From Enterococcus ureasiticus (lineage in GTDB: Bacteria; Bacillota; Bacilli; Lactobacillales; Enterococcaceae): DNA of 64,000 bases. Where the stretch lies: positions 372,001-436,000 of the forward strand of contig NZ_MIJZ01000001.1 in the NCBI RefSeq assembly GCF_001730285.1, read 5' to 3'. Positions 30,765 to 40,097 of the stretch are shown here, piece by piece. Positions within the stretch are counted from its first letter, which is position 1; each line of letters opens with the position of its first letter. Both the position numbers and the translations under genes were made by a program. The notes under the pieces are model-generated. The model had not been told where the DNA came from, ran no database searches, and saw only the letters and a program-made list of their open reading frames with translations.

Positions 30765-30799
30765 AGTAAAAAGAAAAACCCTGAGCATTCAGAGTTTTT
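30765..30799 (-). terminator. Terminator-like hairpin directly in front of dxr
   Basis: On the minus strand AAAAACTCTGA, loop ATGC, TCAGGGTTTTT, then CTTTTTAC. The stem has one G-U pair and a proper U-tract. It begins 24 bases after the cdsA stop and ends 1-3 bases before the dxr ATG. It can act as cdsA terminator or as an attenuator and translation block for dxr. Confidence 0.65.
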
Positions 30800-30822
30800 T
30801 ACCTTCCCTTCTTGTTTAGAAA

Positions 30823-31623
30823 TTAAAATAGCCCGAATAAATGCATGATTGGAAAAACAAAAAGTAAGCTGTCAAAACGATCTAATATGCCGCCGTGTCC
30901 TGGTAAAATAGTTCCAGAATCCTTTACATCATAGTGTCGTTTGATGGATGATTCAACTAAATCCCCAAATTGACCGACGATCGAAAAAATCACTGTGATG
31001 ATCAGCATAATCGGTAAATTATAAACAAATAATTCTTTATTAGGTGTCAACATTAGGAATAAAAATGCTACAACAACTGCACATAGAATTCCGCCTAATG
31101 AACCTTCAATCGTTTTATTAGGTGAAACTTCCGGCCATAATTTTCTTTTCCCAAATCGTTTTCCAATGAAATAAGCGCCGATATCCGTTGACCATACAAC
31201 AAATAATGCATAAAGCAAAACAACAAAACCAGTATGTCTAGCACTCACAAAGTTTTGGAACCCAACGCCCACATACAAACTTGTAATAACTGGAAAACCA
31301 GCTTGAGAGATGGTATACATATTTTTTGAAGCAACTAAACCGCCTAATAAAATCATGACCGTTAGATAAAATAGAATAAAATTATCTGCTTTCTCTGGCA
31401 AAAAGAAAAACCAACGATCTTTTGGTAGAACTAAAAATACTGCTCCTAAAGCCGAAAGCACGCCTTCAAAACTAGCAATTTCTAGTCCTTTCATTCTGAA
31501 TAATTCATAAACCCCTACAACTGCTAATAACGCTGCTGCAAGTTCAATCACAAAGCCCCCATACCAAATGATCGGTATAAACACTACTAATGCTACGGCC
31601 GCTGTAATAACGCGCTGTCTCAT
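30823..31623 (-). CDS. cdsA: Phosphatidate cytidylyltransferase
   Basis: Integral membrane enzyme making CDP-diacylglycerol for phospholipid synthesis, 266 residues with about seven or eight membrane helices. The family signature SSIKRHYDVKDSGTILPGHG, followed by GILDRFDS, is near the C-terminus. KRFGKRKLWPEVSPNKTIEG precedes it. Its ATG overlaps the uppS stop (ATGA), so the two are translationally coupled. Confidence 0.95.
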   Translation of the reverse strand: MRQRVITAAVALVVFIPIIWYGGFVIELAAALLAVVGVYELFRMKGLEIASFEGVLSALGAVFLVLPKDRWFFFLPEKADNFILFYLTVMILLGGLVASKNMYTISQAGFPVITSLYVGVGFQNFVSARHTGFVVLLYALFVVWSTDIGAYFIGKRFGKRKLWPEVSPNKTIEGSLGGILCAVVVAFLFLMLTPNKELFVYNLPIMLIITVIFSIVGQFGDLVESSIKRHYDVKDSGTILPGHGGILDRFDSLLFVFPIMHLFGLF

Positions 31624-32423
31624 TTATCTTCCTCCTCTGTTTCCTTCAAGCCGCCAAAACGGCGATTTCTATTTTGAAACGATGCTAGCGCACTTTCTAA
31701 TAATTCATCATTAAAATCAGGCCACAAAGCATCTGTAAAAAACAATTCGCTATAAGCAATCTGCCAAAGTAAAAAGTTGCTGATTCTTTCTTCACCACTC
31801 GTACGAATCAATAGTTCTGGATCTCTTAAATCATCTGCTAAAAAGCCTGTCATCAAGTGATCCGCAATCGTTGCTTCAGTAATATCCTCTGGCGAAAGTT
31901 GACCATTTGCTGTTTTTCCAGCTATTTCTTTTACCGCTGTCAGAATCTCTGCTCTTGATCCATAGTTTAAGGCAAAATTTAAAATCATGCCAGTATTATT
32001 TTTAGTTTGTTCAATTGCACGTTCTACCGCATCTTGAGTATGTGCTGGTAAAAATTCTTTGTAGCCCATCACTTGAACCTTAACATTTTCTTTGATTAAT
32101 TCTGGTACAAAGGTATCGAAAAAATCTACTGGTAACTGCATTAAGAAACTTACTTCATCTGTTGGTCGCTTCCAATTCTCAGTAGAAAATGCATATAAAG
32201 TCAGAACCTTGATCCCTAATTTACTTGCATGTTTTGTAACCTTTTTTACAGTATTCATTCCTTCTTTATGCCCAGCAATTCGTGGCAAGCGACGATTTTT
32301 AGCCCACCGTCCATTCCCGTCCATAATCACCGCTACGTGTCCTGGAATTGGACCCGCGCTATCAAAAGTAAATGTACTCTCTTTTTGTATGTATTTATTC
32401 TTTTGCGGAAAAAAACGTAACAT
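31620..32423 (-). CDS. uppS: Isoprenyl transferase (undecaprenyl diphosphate synthase)
   Basis: Cis-prenyltransferase supplying the C55 carrier for peptidoglycan and wall polymers, 267 residues. The diphosphate-binding motif is VIMDGNGRWAKNRRLPRIAG. TLYAFSTENWKRP marks the substrate pocket. RTSGEERISNFLLWQIAYSE is the C-terminal IPP site. Start after GGAGGGAAAAAT. It is the first gene of the uppS-cdsA-dxr-rseP-proS run. Confidence 0.96.
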   Translation of the reverse strand: MLRFFPQKNKYIQKESTFTFDSAGPIPGHVAVIMDGNGRWAKNRRLPRIAGHKEGMNTVKKVTKHASKLGIKVLTLYAFSTENWKRPTDEVSFLMQLPVDFFDTFVPELIKENVKVQVMGYKEFLPAHTQDAVERAIEQTKNNTGMILNFALNYGSRAEILTAVKEIAGKTANGQLSPEDITEATIADHLMTGFLADDLRDPELLIRTSGEERISNFLLWQIAYSELFFTDALWPDFNDELLESALASFQNRNRRFGGLKETEEEDK

Positions 32424-32610
32424 ATTTTTCCCTCCATTCCAAAAATCTATCTAGACTATTATAGCAATATCTTTATGAAATGCCTATGCAAATGAAAAAA
32501 TTTCGACATTATTTAATAAATTTATGGTGGAATTGCCTTAATATAGGCGAAAAACAAGGTTAATAAACTGATTATGACTTACTATTTTCGAAATAGTTTG
32601 CTTCAGGTTC

Positions 32611-32660
32611 AAAAAAAGGAGGCTGGGACATTACTCTACGAGCCACATCCCAGCCTCACT
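32611..32660 (-). terminator. Terminator after the PASTA-protein gene (AGGCTGGGAC type)
   Basis: Perfect 10-bp stem GAGGCTGGGA/TCCCAGCCTC with a 19-base loop, then CCTTTTTTTG on the minus strand. The AGGCTGGGAC arm is a form commonly seen in terminators of enterococci, listeriae and streptococci. Confidence 0.85.
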
Positions 32661-32683
32661 TTCAAAACTAGTTTTTATTCAAA

Positions 32684-34273
32684 TTATCCTTCTTTATCCG
32701 AAGATTTATTTTCCTCTGCTTTTAGATTTCCTTTACTAATTCCGATTTGAACAACCGAATTGATCGGGATAAATTCATTATATTGACTCATCTTAACAAC
32801 AGTACCTTTTGTTACAGTTGAATCGACATAATAAACTTGATACGTGATATTAGCACCTTTAGATTGATATTCATCGTAGAAAATCTTTTGAAGATCTCCT
32901 TCTAATGTACTATCACGCAAATCTTTAATATATGGTTTTCCAAATGAATAAACCACTTGAATCACAGGTTTTTCATCTTTTTCCGTATATTTTTTCCCGA
33001 TTTCTACAGACTGGCTAATAAATCGGCCATAAGGAACCTCATCGTTAAATAGTTGCTTCACTTGAACTTGTAATCCATTTGCTTTTGATTCTGCTTCTTC
33101 TGCTGTAAATTGTGAAAAATCTGGCACAATCAATGCTTTACCTGTCGAAACTGTAATCGACATCGATTCTTTTTTTGCAACTTTGGTGTCTTTGCCAATA
33201 CTCTGTGAAATAACTTTTCCACTCTCAACCTTATCTGAATCAGCTTCATCGACCTTTAGTGTAATTTCATTTTTCTTAGCCCATTCAGTTGCCTCTTCTT
33301 TGGGTTTTCCAGTAAAATCAGGCATTGAGATATCTTTTTCAAAAACTTCTTTTCCTTTAGAAAAATAAACCTTCGCTTTGTCTTTACGTTTGTAGTTTTC
33401 AGCTTTAACATCTTTATTTGTTATTTCAAATTTTATATAGTCGCCAGCAGCTACTTTGTCACTGTATTCCTCAATGATTGCTAGGTTATCGGCTTTTTGT
33501 TCACTGATCCAGTTTTTCGCATCTTTCAATTTCATTGCTTTAAAGTCTGGGAGTGAAACGGCCTCTTCAGGATCCGCTCCAAGGCTAGCATCCACTACTA
33601 GCTCTTTGCCTTTTTTGATTTTCTTGTTTTTCACTGTTTGATGAATAATTACATTTGCTTCTTTATCAAAATTATATTTTTGCTCTACTTGAAGTTTCAC
33701 ACCATTTTCTGTTGTCCATTCACGAACTTCAGACAGTTCTTTCCCTTCAAAATCAGGTACTTTTACATGAGTCATTTGATAATAGCCAAAATATAATAAT
33801 GAAACTGCTGCCAAACTGCCTAAACCGATATATATTTTTTTTCTGATCTGTTTCTTTTTATAGGTCGGATCAGTTTCAATCACTTCTTCAGGATTTTTTG
33901 ACTCATTTACTGGCGCAACTACAGTTGACTCTTGTTCTTTCATTGGTTCATGTTTAGGTTCATATTTTTTCTTTTTTGATCGTTTTTTAGTATAAATCAG
34001 CTCTTCAGGATTCTCTGGTTCAGTTGCTTTGGAAATTGTTTCATTTTGTTTTATAGAATTGGCTGTATTATTTGGACTATTTTGTGGTCCATACGATACT
34101 TCAGAATGGTTTTTGTCTTGATCTAAAGTTGTTTTGTCTTTATTTATTGATCTTTTTTCTAATTTTATCTTCTTTGTCGATTCTTGTTTATTCAATTTAT
34201 CCTTTTGTTCAATTTTTTGCTGGCGGGTTTTCTCATAATTATCTCCGCTAAAATTCGATAGAAAATCACTCAT
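32684..34273 (-). CDS. Membrane-anchored PASTA-repeat protein associated with an ABC transporter
   Basis: 529 residues. Residues 1-145 are cytoplasmic, Lys-rich and low complexity, with two copies of an NPEELI/NPEEVI motif (near 88 and 127). One membrane helix follows (about 147-166, KKIYIGLGSLAAVSLLYFGY). Five PASTA-like repeats follow outside, starting VKVPDFEGKEL, VSLPDFKAM, ISMPDFTGK, LIVPDFSQF and a divergent PYIKDLRDS. It lacks the kinase domain of PrkC/Stk and the transpeptidase domain of PBP2x. Its start overlaps the ABC ATPase gene by 8 bases. PASTA repeats often bind muropeptides; a wall-sensing role for the transporter is inference. Confidence 0.85.
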   Translation of the reverse strand: MSDFLSNFSGDNYEKTRQQKIEQKDKLNKQESTKKIKLEKRSINKDKTTLDQDKNHSEVSYGPQNSPNNTANSIKQNETISKATEPENPEELIYTKKRSKKKKYEPKHEPMKEQESTVVAPVNESKNPEEVIETDPTYKKKQIRKKIYIGLGSLAAVSLLYFGYYQMTHVKVPDFEGKELSEVREWTTENGVKLQVEQKYNFDKEANVIIHQTVKNKKIKKGKELVVDASLGADPEEAVSLPDFKAMKLKDAKNWISEQKADNLAIIEEYSDKVAAGDYIKFEITNKDVKAENYKRKDKAKVYFSKGKEVFEKDISMPDFTGKPKEEATEWAKKNEITLKVDEADSDKVESGKVISQSIGKDTKVAKKESMSITVSTGKALIVPDFSQFTAEEAESKANGLQVQVKQLFNDEVPYGRFISQSVEIGKKYTEKDEKPVIQVVYSFGKPYIKDLRDSTLEGDLQKIFYDEYQSKGANITYQVYYVDSTVTKGTVVKMSQYNEFIPINSVVQIGISKGNLKAEENKSSDKEG

Positions 34274-34940
34274 ATTTTTTTAACACACCTTTTTTCAGGT
34301 AATAGGTTTCATCAGATTGCCCAGCAATATCATTAGAGTGCGTCACAACAATGATACACTTATTATGAACTTTTGCTAGATTTTGAAAAATATCGACAAT
34401 CTCTTGTTCCATTCCTTCATCTAAATTTCCAGTCGGTTCGTCAGCTAAAATGATATCTACATTCGTAGCTAACGCCCGAGCAATCGCCACACGTTGTTGC
34501 TCACCTCCAGAAAGCTGATTCACAAGTCGATCCGCTTTTTCACTTGTGATTCCGATATAATCTAACAGATTATACGCAACTTCTTTTTGATTAGGCGGTA
34601 GTTCATTGTCTGTAATCGACATAGCAACTAAAACATTTTCCAACGCTGTCAAGTATGGTACTAAATTATAACTCTGAAAAATAATACTGATATCGTTACG
34701 ACGATACTTTTCGTATCCAATTGTCTTGATATCTTTTCCGTTCAGTAACACCTGGCCTTCTTTAGGAGTATCCAAAGCACTGATCAGAGAAAGGAATGTT
34801 GTTTTTCCTGAACCAGATTGTCCTAAAATGGTATAAAATTTCCCTTGTTCAAAAGCAACATTAGTATTTTTTAAAATAAATCGACGCTGATCGCCATCTT
34901 GATAAAAATAACTAAGATTTTTTGTTTCTAAAATTGCCAT
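34266..34940 (-). CDS. ABC transporter ATPase (MacB/LolD/Vex-like)
   Basis: 224 residues, the standard size for ATPases that pair with FtsX-like permeases. Walker A LGQSGSGKTTFLSLISALD. Signature NQLSGGEQQRVAIARALA. Walker B VDIILADEPTGNLDEGMEQE. H-loop VVTHSNDIA. It follows the permease by 13 bases and overlaps the PASTA gene by 8 bases (ATGAGTGA). Such ATPases often drive mechanotransmission across the membrane rather than classical transport. Confidence 0.93.
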   Translation of the reverse strand: MAILETKNLSYFYQDGDQRRFILKNTNVAFEQGKFYTILGQSGSGKTTFLSLISALDTPKEGQVLLNGKDIKTIGYEKYRRNDISIIFQSYNLVPYLTALENVLVAMSITDNELPPNQKEVAYNLLDYIGITSEKADRLVNQLSGGEQQRVAIARALATNVDIILADEPTGNLDEGMEQEIVDIFQNLAKVHNKCIIVVTHSNDIAGQSDETYYLKKGVLKKYE

Positions 34941-34953
34941 TTTTCCTTACCTC

Positions 34954-36420
34954 CTACATCATGATTTTCTTTGGATTCAAACGAACGATGTACAATAATG
35001 GTAAAATTGCTGCCAATAGTACTGTACCCAATCCAACAACTATATAAGTAACGATATAACCTAAGGAGAATTTCACTTCATAAGCATTCATGATATCATC
35101 CGTTGTCAATTCCGTTGAACTTAATCCGTCTAATCCAATAAGCATATTCGCTGGATCATTTGCATTATTTAATAGATCGCTATTCAACAACGATTCTGAA
35201 ACCATTCTTCCTAAAAAATTACCTGTAATCAATGACAAAATCAACGCAATTCCACTTATGATCAGCATCTCAATGATGATTTGCCCCATTACATGGCTAC
35301 GTTTATCCCCTAATGATAGGTAAATCCCTAATTCATGTTTACGATCACGCATAAATAATAAAACGACAAGGGAAATAATCAATAACGTTGCAATAACTGC
35401 AATCATAACGACATAACCTGAAATTTGAGACATTTTTTTCATGCTCCCACCAATTTGTTCATATTGATCGGTTGAAGCCTTCACAGTATATAGCTTAGGT
35501 AAAAGTGGTTGCGTCTCTTGTTTGAAAGCTTCTACATCATCCGGGCTTTTTAAAACATAGACTGGTGTATAATATTCTTCTTGACTATCTTCTGATAGAT
35601 ATGGACTATTTGGATCAACTTTTTTTAGTTTTTCTGTATAATTTTTGTTGATTTCCAATACTGTTTTATTTGGTAAATAAATTGTGTTTAGCTGCTGCAT
35701 TGACATAAATTGTTGATTTTGATTTTGTTCCTCATTTTTTTTGTTCTCTTTGTTTTTCATTTCTACTGTTGTAGGTTCAAAGATTCCTACGATTTGGATG
35801 GGTACATCTGTCTTAAATATTTCTTTCTCTTCGCCACTTTCAGTATAATCATAGCTTCTAATATCCATGACCATTTGATCGCCGACAGATAATCCATTTT
35901 CTTCTGCAACTTTTGAAGAAATCAAGCCAACATTTTTGCCGTTATCAATATCTTCTTGGGTGAATACTTTACCATCCACTAATTTTATATTTTTTTCTTC
36001 AACATCTAAAATTTTATGATAGTTTGAGCCTTTTAAAGTGAAGCCTTCCATCATTCCTCCAAATTGTTCCGAGTCTAATGAAACACTTTTCAGCTCTTTT
36101 GTCTGTGCCATTGTGACAGCGTTATAATCATAGTATTTTACATAAGGAGACTCGCCTATTTTTTTCATTAAATCTACTTTGAGTTGTTCGATTTTAAAGT
36201 CTTCTTTTGTAAACTCTTCCTGATTGTTTTCATAATCAAGTTGAATAGTAGCCATACCACCTAGCTGCTTTTTAACACTTTTTTCAACATTTTGTGTAGA
36301 CTGCTGAATCGCGATTGATCCTGCAATAACATTACCCAATACAAATATCACTGCAAATAAAATGAGTGATTTTCCTTTTTTTCTAGTAACGCTACATAAT
36401 GCACGTTTGATAAAATTCAC
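34954..36420 (-). CDS. FtsX/MacB-type ABC permease
   Basis: 488 residues. One N-terminal membrane helix (SLILFAVIFVLGNVIAGSIA) is followed by an extracytoplasmic domain of about 300 residues. Three C-terminal helices follow in FtsX order (VVMIAVIATLLIISLVVLLF, MLIISGIALILSLITGNFLG, GYIVTYIVVGLGTVLLAAIL). The coupling motif is RKHELGIYLSLGDKRSHV. The start is GTG at 36420 after AAGGGGGATG. The layout resembles streptococcal Vex permeases. Substrate unknown; the downstream PASTA gene suggests a cell-wall theme. Confidence 0.9.
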   Translation of the reverse strand: MNFIKRALCSVTRKKGKSLILFAVIFVLGNVIAGSIAIQQSTQNVEKSVKKQLGGMATIQLDYENNQEEFTKEDFKIEQLKVDLMKKIGESPYVKYYDYNAVTMAQTKELKSVSLDSEQFGGMMEGFTLKGSNYHKILDVEEKNIKLVDGKVFTQEDIDNGKNVGLISSKVAEENGLSVGDQMVMDIRSYDYTESGEEKEIFKTDVPIQIVGIFEPTTVEMKNKENKKNEEQNQNQQFMSMQQLNTIYLPNKTVLEINKNYTEKLKKVDPNSPYLSEDSQEEYYTPVYVLKSPDDVEAFKQETQPLLPKLYTVKASTDQYEQIGGSMKKMSQISGYVVMIAVIATLLIISLVVLLFMRDRKHELGIYLSLGDKRSHVMGQIIIEMLIISGIALILSLITGNFLGRMVSESLLNSDLLNNANDPANMLIGLDGLSSTELTTDDIMNAYEVKFSLGYIVTYIVVGLGTVLLAAILPLLYIVRLNPKKIMM

Positions 36421-36455
36421 TTTCTCATCCCCCTTAAAAAAATATAGCTACTGTC

Positions 36456-36484
36456 ATTATTCCATAACGTTTAAGGTTTAACAA
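36456..36484 (-). promoter_or_regulatory. Promoter of the permease-ATPase-PASTA operon
   Basis: On the minus strand TTGTTA, 17 bases, AATAAT, with a TG one base before the -10 (TGGAATAAT). Confidence 0.6.
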
Positions 36485-36585
36485 GATGTTTTTTAGTATA
36501 CTCTCTTAAACCCAAGCATATATAGATTATAATTTTATAATCGAATCTTTTATGCTATTAAAATAACAAATATATTTAATAAAAC

Positions 36586-36635
36586 AAAAAAACAACAAGA
36601 ATTTACACTTTTAAATGTAGTTTCTTGTTGTTTTA
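36586..36635 (-). terminator. Terminator of frr
   Basis: On the minus strand AAAACAACAAGAA and TTCTTGTTGTTTT arms around a ~20-base loop, running into TTTTTTTG. It lies right after the frr stop. Confidence 0.88.
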
Positions 36636-36647
36636 TATTGAAAGTTA

Positions 36648-37205
36648 CTAAACTTCTAGTAGTTCTTTTTCTTTTTCTGAAGTGATAGTATCAATATTTT
36701 TCACACTATCATCTGTTAACTTTTGAGCTTCTTTTTCTAAACTACGTAGCTCATCTTCAGTGATATCATTGCTTTTTTGTTGTTTTTTCAATTCATCAAT
36801 CGCATCACGGCGAATGTTACGAACAGCGATTTTCGCATTTTCAGCTGCTTTTTTTACATCTTTCGCTAATTCTTTACGGCGTTCTTCAGTTAATTGTGGA
36901 ATTACTAAACGAATCACTGTACCGTCATTAGTTGGGCTGATTCCAATATCACTAGCTTGAATTGCTTTTTCGATATCCTCAAGTGAATTTTTGTCAAATG
37001 GTGTAATCATCAAGACACGAGCTTCCGGAATATTGATTCCAGCAAGTTGGTTAACTGGTGTTAGTGCGCCATAATAATCTACTTGGATTCGATCCAAAAG
37101 ACTTGCGTTAGCACGTCCTGCACGGATTTGGCCAAGTTCACGTTGTAAACTTTGTTCTGCTTTACTCATTTTTTCTTTTGCTGTTGCTAATACAGTTCCA
37201 CTCAT
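36648..37205 (-). CDS. frr: Ribosome recycling factor
   Basis: 185 residues, the universal RRF length. With EF-G it splits the post-termination ribosome. Recognised by [43 protein letters not shown] and the three-helix-bundle C-terminus. Starts 3 bases after pyrH ends, with AAGGGGGAAA before the ATG, so pyrH-frr is one operon. Confidence 0.97.
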   Translation of the reverse strand: MSGTVLATAKEKMSKAEQSLQRELGQIRAGRANASLLDRIQVDYYGALTPVNQLAGINIPEARVLMITPFDKNSLEDIEKAIQASDIGISPTNDGTVIRLVIPQLTEERRKELAKDVKKAAENAKIAVRNIRRDAIDELKKQQKSNDITEDELRSLEKEAQKLTDDSVKNIDTITSEKEKELLEV

Positions 37206-37208
37206 TTT

Positions 37209-37955
<747 letters not shown>

Positions 37956-37963
37956 CTAAGAAC

Positions 37964-37992
37964 ATTTTAACATACTCTAAGCATTCTGCCAG
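37964..37992 (-). promoter_or_regulatory. Promoter of pyrH-frr
   Basis: On the minus strand CTGGCA, 17 bases, TAAAAT, with an extended TG (TATGTTAAAAT). Confidence 0.6.
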
Positions 37993-38013
37993 TCTATTTC
38001 TTTTGATTTGCCT

Positions 38014-38044
38014 AAAAAAAGGGAGCGCATCTCAATGCGTTCCC
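38014..38044 (-). terminator. Terminator of tsf
   Basis: On the minus strand GGGAACGCAT-TGAG-ATGCGCTCCC (one G-U pair) followed by TTTTTTTAG, directly after the tsf stop. Confidence 0.93.
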
Positions 38045-38066
38045 AACTGTTACATAGGTAACAGAT

Positions 38067-38948
38067 TTATTTTTTGATTTGGCTCATTACTTCATCTGCA
38101 AAGTTATCTTCACGTTTTTCGATTCCTTCGCCAACTTCAAAGCGGATGAATGATTTAACTGTTGCGCCTTTAGAAGCAACATATTTTTCAACTGTCATAT
38201 CTGGATCTTTAACGAATGGTTGATCCACTAGAGAAATTTCAGCTTTAAATTTATTTAAGCGTCCAGCAACCATTTTATCAACGATATTTGCAGGTTTTCC
38301 TTCGTTTAATGCTTGTTCAGAAAGAATCGCTTTTTCGTGTTCTAGTTCTTCTTGAGGAATTTGAGATTCGTTAACATAACGAGGGTTGATAGCAGCTACG
38401 TGCATTGCTACATCTTTAGCAACTTCTTCGTCAGTTGTTCCATCTAAAACAGTCAATACTGCAATACGACCGCCCATGTGTAAATAAGCGCCAAATGCTG
38501 CATTGTCATCTTTTTCTACTAATTCGAAACGACGGAAGTTGATTTTTTCACCGATAACAGTTGTTGCTTCGATCAATTCAGTTTCCAATGTTCCTTTATC
38601 TGTTTTAAGGGCTAAAGCTTCTTCCATAGTTGCTGGTTTGTTTGTAGCGATCTCAGTTGCAATCTTTTTAACTAAGTCTTGGAACATTTCGTTTTTAGAA
38701 ACGAAGTCAGTTTCAGAGTTTATTTCAACGATTGCTGCAAAGTTACCGTTTGAAGCAACGTTTGCTAAACCTTCAGCTGCTACACGATCATTTTTCTTAG
38801 CTGCTTTTGCCATTCCTTTTTCACGTAGGTAATCAACTGCTGCTTCCATATTACCTTCTACTTCTACTAATGCTCTTTTTGCATCCATCATACCGACACC
38901 AGTCATGTCGCGTAGTTCTTTAACTAATTTTGCTGAAATATCTGCCAT
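38067..38948 (-). CDS. tsf: Elongation factor Ts
   Basis: Nucleotide exchange factor for EF-Tu. It has 293 residues from the ATG at 38948, which follows AGGAGGAAC. The open frame continues to 39041, but that part runs through a structured leader and is not coding. The N-terminal UBA-like domain is [20 protein letters not shown]. The EF-Tu contact motif is SETDFVSKN. Unusually, rpsB upstream ends in its own terminator, and tsf has a separate start region with copy B of the structured element. Confidence 0.97.
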   Translation of the reverse strand: MADISAKLVKELRDMTGVGMMDAKRALVEVEGNMEAAVDYLREKGMAKAAKKNDRVAAEGLANVASNGNFAAIVEINSETDFVSKNEMFQDLVKKIATEIATNKPATMEEALALKTDKGTLETELIEATTVIGEKINFRRFELVEKDDNAAFGAYLHMGGRIAVLTVLDGTTDEEVAKDVAMHVAAINPRYVNESQIPQEELEHEKAILSEQALNEGKPANIVDKMVAGRLNKFKAEISLVDQPFVKDPDMTVEKYVASKGATVKSFIRFEVGEGIEKREDNFADEVMSQIKK

Positions 38949-38973
38949 TTTTTTGTTCCTCCTAAGTTTTAAA

Positions 38974-39089
38974 AGCGTAGTAGGCTCATTTAGCCTTGAC
39001 AGAAAAATAGGAAAACTGGAGTGTGGTGCTTTTTGCCACAATCACGTTTTATCTTTTTTCCGAAAGGCTAGCCTACGAAGCTAGATAAT
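38974..39089 (-). ncRNA. Structured 5'-UTR element, copy B (tsf leader)
   Basis: 116 nt on the minus strand, from AUUAUCUAGCUUC to UACGCU, ending about 10 bases before the tsf AGGAGG. Predicted pairs are P1 GUAGGCU/AGCCUAC, a 5-nt 3' bulge AAAUG, P2 AGCCUU/AAGGCU and P3 CGGAAAAA/UUUUUCUG. The terminal arm has UGUGG/CCACA. Compared with copy A, both strands of P1 have changed together. Function unknown. Confidence 0.65.
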
Positions 39090-39092
39090 TTA

Positions 39093-39098
39093 ATTATA
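39093..39098 (-). promoter_or_regulatory. Possible -10 box of tsf
   Basis: TATAAT on the minus strand lies between the rpsB terminator and element copy B. No matching -35 is seen, so this is a weak call supported mainly by position. Confidence 0.4.
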
Positions 39099-39106
39099 AA
39101 ATTCGT

Positions 39107-39165
39107 TTTAAAAAAGCTATCTCAAAGGAGAATCAGGCTTTTTTCGCCTAGCCTTCGAGACAGCT
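39107..39165 (-). terminator. Terminator of rpsB
   Basis: On the minus strand AGCTGTCTC and GAGATAGCT close a long hairpin. It contains AAGG/CCTT and AGGC/GCCT pairings and is followed by TTTTTTAAAA. It separates rpsB from tsf. Confidence 0.8.
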
Positions 39166-39178
39166 CCGTTATTTTAAA

Positions 39179-39967
39179 TTATTCTGCTGAATCGTTGCTG
39201 CCTTCAACAACATCAACGATTTCTTCGATAGAAGTTGCTGCTTCTGGTGCTTCTTCAACAAAGATTTCTTCTACAGCTTGATCTTCACCTTGGTTTCCTT
39301 CGATGAAAGCGTCAGCCATTTTAGCAGTGATCAATTTAACCGCACGAATTGCATCATCATTTGATGGAATTACTACATCGATTTCATCTGGATCACAGTT
39401 TGTATCAACCATCGCAACGATTGGGATGTTCAATTTTTGTGCTTCTTGAACAGCAATACGTTCTTTACGAGGATCAACAATGTACATTACATCTGGAATT
39501 CTAGGCATATCAGCGATACCACCTAAGAATTTTTCAAGACGCTCACGTTGTTTGTTTAAACCAACAACTTCTTTTTTAGGAAGAACGTCAAATGTTCCGT
39601 CTTCTTCCATTTTATTGATATCTTTCAAACGTTTGATACGTTTTTGGATTGTATCCCAGTTAGTTAATGTTCCACCTAACCAACGGTGGTTTACGAAGTA
39701 TTGACCTGAGCGAATTGCTTCGTCTTTGATCGCTTCTTGTGCTTGTTTTTTAGTTCCTACGAACAATGCAACGCCGCCATCTTCAGCAACATTTTTCATG
39801 TAATCGTAAGCAGCATCTACTAATTTAACTGTTTTTTGTAAGTCAATGATGTAGATTCCGTTTCTTTCTGTGAAGATATATTTCTTCATTTTTGGGTTCC
39901 AGCGACGAGTTTGGTGTCCAAAGTGTACGCCGGCTTCTAGTAATTGTTTCATAGAAATTACTGCCAT
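39179..39967 (-). CDS. rpsB: 30S ribosomal protein S2
   Basis: 262 residues, the normal bS2 length. Starts [27 protein letters not shown] and contains [15 protein letters not shown] and [18 protein letters not shown]. The C-terminus is an acidic tail ([20 protein letters not shown]), as in related cocci. It has a strong promoter and a leader of about 120 nt, and its own terminator before tsf. Confidence 0.97.
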   Translation of the reverse strand: MAVISMKQLLEAGVHFGHQTRRWNPKMKKYIFTERNGIYIIDLQKTVKLVDAAYDYMKNVAEDGGVALFVGTKKQAQEAIKDEAIRSGQYFVNHRWLGGTLTNWDTIQKRIKRLKDINKMEEDGTFDVLPKKEVVGLNKQRERLEKFLGGIADMPRIPDVMYIVDPRKERIAVQEAQKLNIPIVAMVDTNCDPDEIDVVIPSNDDAIRAVKLITAKMADAFIEGNQGEDQAVEEIFVEEAPEAATSIEEIVDVVEGSNDSAE

Positions 39968-39989
39968 TTTTTGTTTCCTCCAATTTGGT

Positions 39990-40091
39990 TTTTATTTGTT
40001 CCCTCTCCAGTTGTCATTTTTGTAAAGAACTACTAAAAGTAGCACCGCCTTACAAATCAAATCTGGATGTGGATTTAGTGTTTTAACACCG
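39990..40091 (-). other. Structured leader of rpsB
   Basis: The predicted transcript begins about 120 bases before the rpsB ATG. On the RNA strand UUGUAA and UUACAA enclose CUACU-UUU-AGUAG, with GGCGGUG on the 5' side. Ribosomal protein genes are often autoregulated through such leaders. Binding of S2 here is inference. Confidence 0.35.
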
Positions 40092-40097
40092 TTGTTT

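Noticed and set aside
32611-32660. AGGCTGGGAC hairpin considered as a mobile repeat
   Set aside because: It has a U-tract and lies right after a stop codon, which fits an ordinary terminator. This arm sequence is common in terminators of the order.
38949-39041. 31-codon N-terminal extension of tsf
   Set aside because: The reading frame is open but passes through the structured leader; the ATG at 38948 with AGGAGGAAC and the normal EF-Ts N-terminus settle the start.
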